From Paludibacteraceae bacterium (GTDB lineage: Bacteria; Bacteroidota; Bacteroidia; Bacteroidales; Paludibacteraceae), in contig JAGCMZ010000206.1 in NCBI GenBank assembly GCA_017646225.1, forward strand, positions 1-7,874: 7,874 bases of DNA, read 5' to 3'. Numbering within the stretch: position 1 is the stretch's first letter; each line of letters opens with the position of its first letter. Shown here in pieces: positions 6,904 through 7,874 of the stretch. Below the pieces are notes generated by a model. It was not told the origin of the DNA, searched no databases, and worked only from the letters and a program-made list of their open reading frames with translations. The position numbers and the translations under genes are program-made.

Positions 6904-7874
6904 ATGGAAAATAATTTTGCCAACCAAGACCCCATTTTATTCAACGAACGAAACGTTTCCAACACGTTTATCAAAGTGATAGGTGCTGGAGGGGGCGGCA
7001 GTAATGCCGTAAACCGTATGTACAACTTAGGAATTAGCAACGTTACCTACGCTATTTTTAATACAGACGTACAAGATTTAACCAAATCGCCCGTACCCGT
7101 TAAGGTACAAATTGGCGATGCGCAAACCCATGGTTTGGGCGCAGGTGGCAATCCTGAGGTTGGCGAACTATCGGCCGAAGAAGATATCGACAAAATTAGA
7201 ACCATCCTATCGGACAATACCCGCATGGTGTTTATCAATGCTGGTATGGGAGGTGGTACAGGTACCGGCGCTGCCCCTGTGATTGCACGTGTTGCCAAAG
7301 AAATGAACATCCTTACCATTGGTATTGTTACCATTCCTTTTGAATTTGAAGGCAAACGCAAGTTTGAAAAAGCTAAATTAGGCTTGGAAAAGATGCGTAA
7401 GAATGTAGATGCGCTGTTGGTAATTGACAACCGTCAGTTGGTAAAAATTTACACCGACTACCGTTTGGACAATGCCTTTGCCAAGGCAGACGAAATTTTG
7501 AGCGAAGCCATCAAGAGCATTGCCGATATGACCAATACCACAGGTTACATCAACGTCGACTTTGCCGACGTATCCACCATTATGCGCGATTGCGGCGTTG
7601 CCATCATGAACACCGGCTACGCATCGGGCGAAAACAGGGTAACCACAGCCATCAAAGAGGCGCTTAACTCTCCTCTACTACACGATAACGACATCCGAGG
7701 AGCCGAAAGAGTATTGCTATACACCAAAACATCGCACGAAAATCAAATTACCCCAGGCGAAACCAACGAAATTACCAACTTTATCAATGCCATTGGATCG
7801 GATATCGAATTTATTTGGGGTGCCTATTACGATGACGACTTAGAAGACGACATCAGTGTAACCATCATCGCTAC
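6904..7874 (+). CDS. ftsZ: Cell division protein FtsZ, 3' end missing
   Basis: FtsZ is the tubulin-like GTPase that polymerises into the division ring. The frame runs from ATG at 6904 to the window edge, giving 323 complete codons. The GTP-binding domain shows GAGGGGSNAVNRM (27-39), the tubulin signature GMGGGTGTGAAP (114-125) and TIPFEFEGKRK (143-153). The T7 synergy loop NVDFADVSTIM (217-227) has both aspartates needed to activate GTP hydrolysis in the neighbouring subunit. The C-terminal domain follows with ASGENR (240-245), SPLLHDNDIRGAERVLL (256-272), and SVTIIA at the edge. The globular core is therefore nearly complete. The variable linker and the C-terminal peptide that binds FtsA lie outside the window. 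The start lies 20 nt after ftsA without a Shine-Dalgarno sequence, and the short leading peptide before FIKVIGAGG is normal for the phylum. No unusual residue is seen. Confidence 0.97.
   Translation, partial: MENNFANQDPILFNERNVSNTFIKVIGAGGGGSNAVNRMYNLGISNVTYAIFNTDVQDLTKSPVPVKVQIGDAQTHGLGAGGNPEVGELSAEEDIDKIRTILSDNTRMVFINAGMGGGTGTGAAPVIARVAKEMNILTIGIVTIPFEFEGKRKFEKAKLGLEKMRKNVDALLVIDNRQLVKIYTDYRLDNAFAKADEILSEAIKSIADMTNTTGYINVDFADVSTIMRDCGVAIMNTGYASGENRVTTAIKEALNSPLLHDNDIRGAERVLLYTKTSHENQITPGETNEITNFINAIGSDIEFIWGAYYDDDLEDDISVTIIA

Noticed and set aside
7047..7430. Open frame of 127 codons on the minus strand inside ftsZ
   Set aside because: It is antisense to the conserved GTPase core of ftsZ and shows no protein family signal.

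Overview
The window is a stretch of a division and cell wall (dcw) gene cluster. All genes are on the + strand in the classical order: murD (5' end missing), ftsW, a fused murG-murC, ftsQ, ftsA, and ftsZ (3' end missing). The proteins suggest a member of the Bacteroidota, probably Bacteroidales-like. MurC carries the phylum-style blocks EADEYDRSF, TATDADHLDIYG and DDYAHHPAEI. FtsQ has the phylum's QR-PIYRV, YYID and late ITITYDELIFCTK pattern. None of the five visible start codons has an AGGAGG-like ribosome binding site, as is usual in this phylum. The assignment rests on remembered family patterns, not on a search.

Layout: murD 1-1180 (enters from outside the window), ftsW 1184-2464, murG-murC 2471-5080, ftsQ 5080-5847, ftsA 5840-6883, ftsZ 6904-7874 (leaves the window). 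The junctions are +3 nt, +6 nt, a 1-nt overlap (TAATG), an 8-nt overlap, and +20 nt. There is no intergenic room, and I see no promoter, terminator, RNA gene, mobile element, CRISPR array or long repeat. The window reads as the interior of one polycistronic transcript.

How the genes work together: MurC and MurD add the first two amino acids to UDP-MurNAc. MurG adds GlcNAc to lipid I to make lipid II. FtsW polymerises lipid II at the septum. FtsQ, FtsA and FtsZ are the scaffold, the membrane tether and the tubulin ring that place this synthesis at midcell.

Two features depart from the textbook cluster. First, MurG and MurC are one 869-residue polypeptide, joined by an acidic linker of about 43 residues. 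This physically ties the first ligase of the cytoplasmic pathway to its last, membrane-associated glycosyltransferase. Second, FtsA is only 347 residues long. By motif alignment the whole shortfall lies where the FtsA-specific subdomain 1C should be, leaving an actin core of 1A, 2A and 2B only. The other genes look like ordinary, intact family members.
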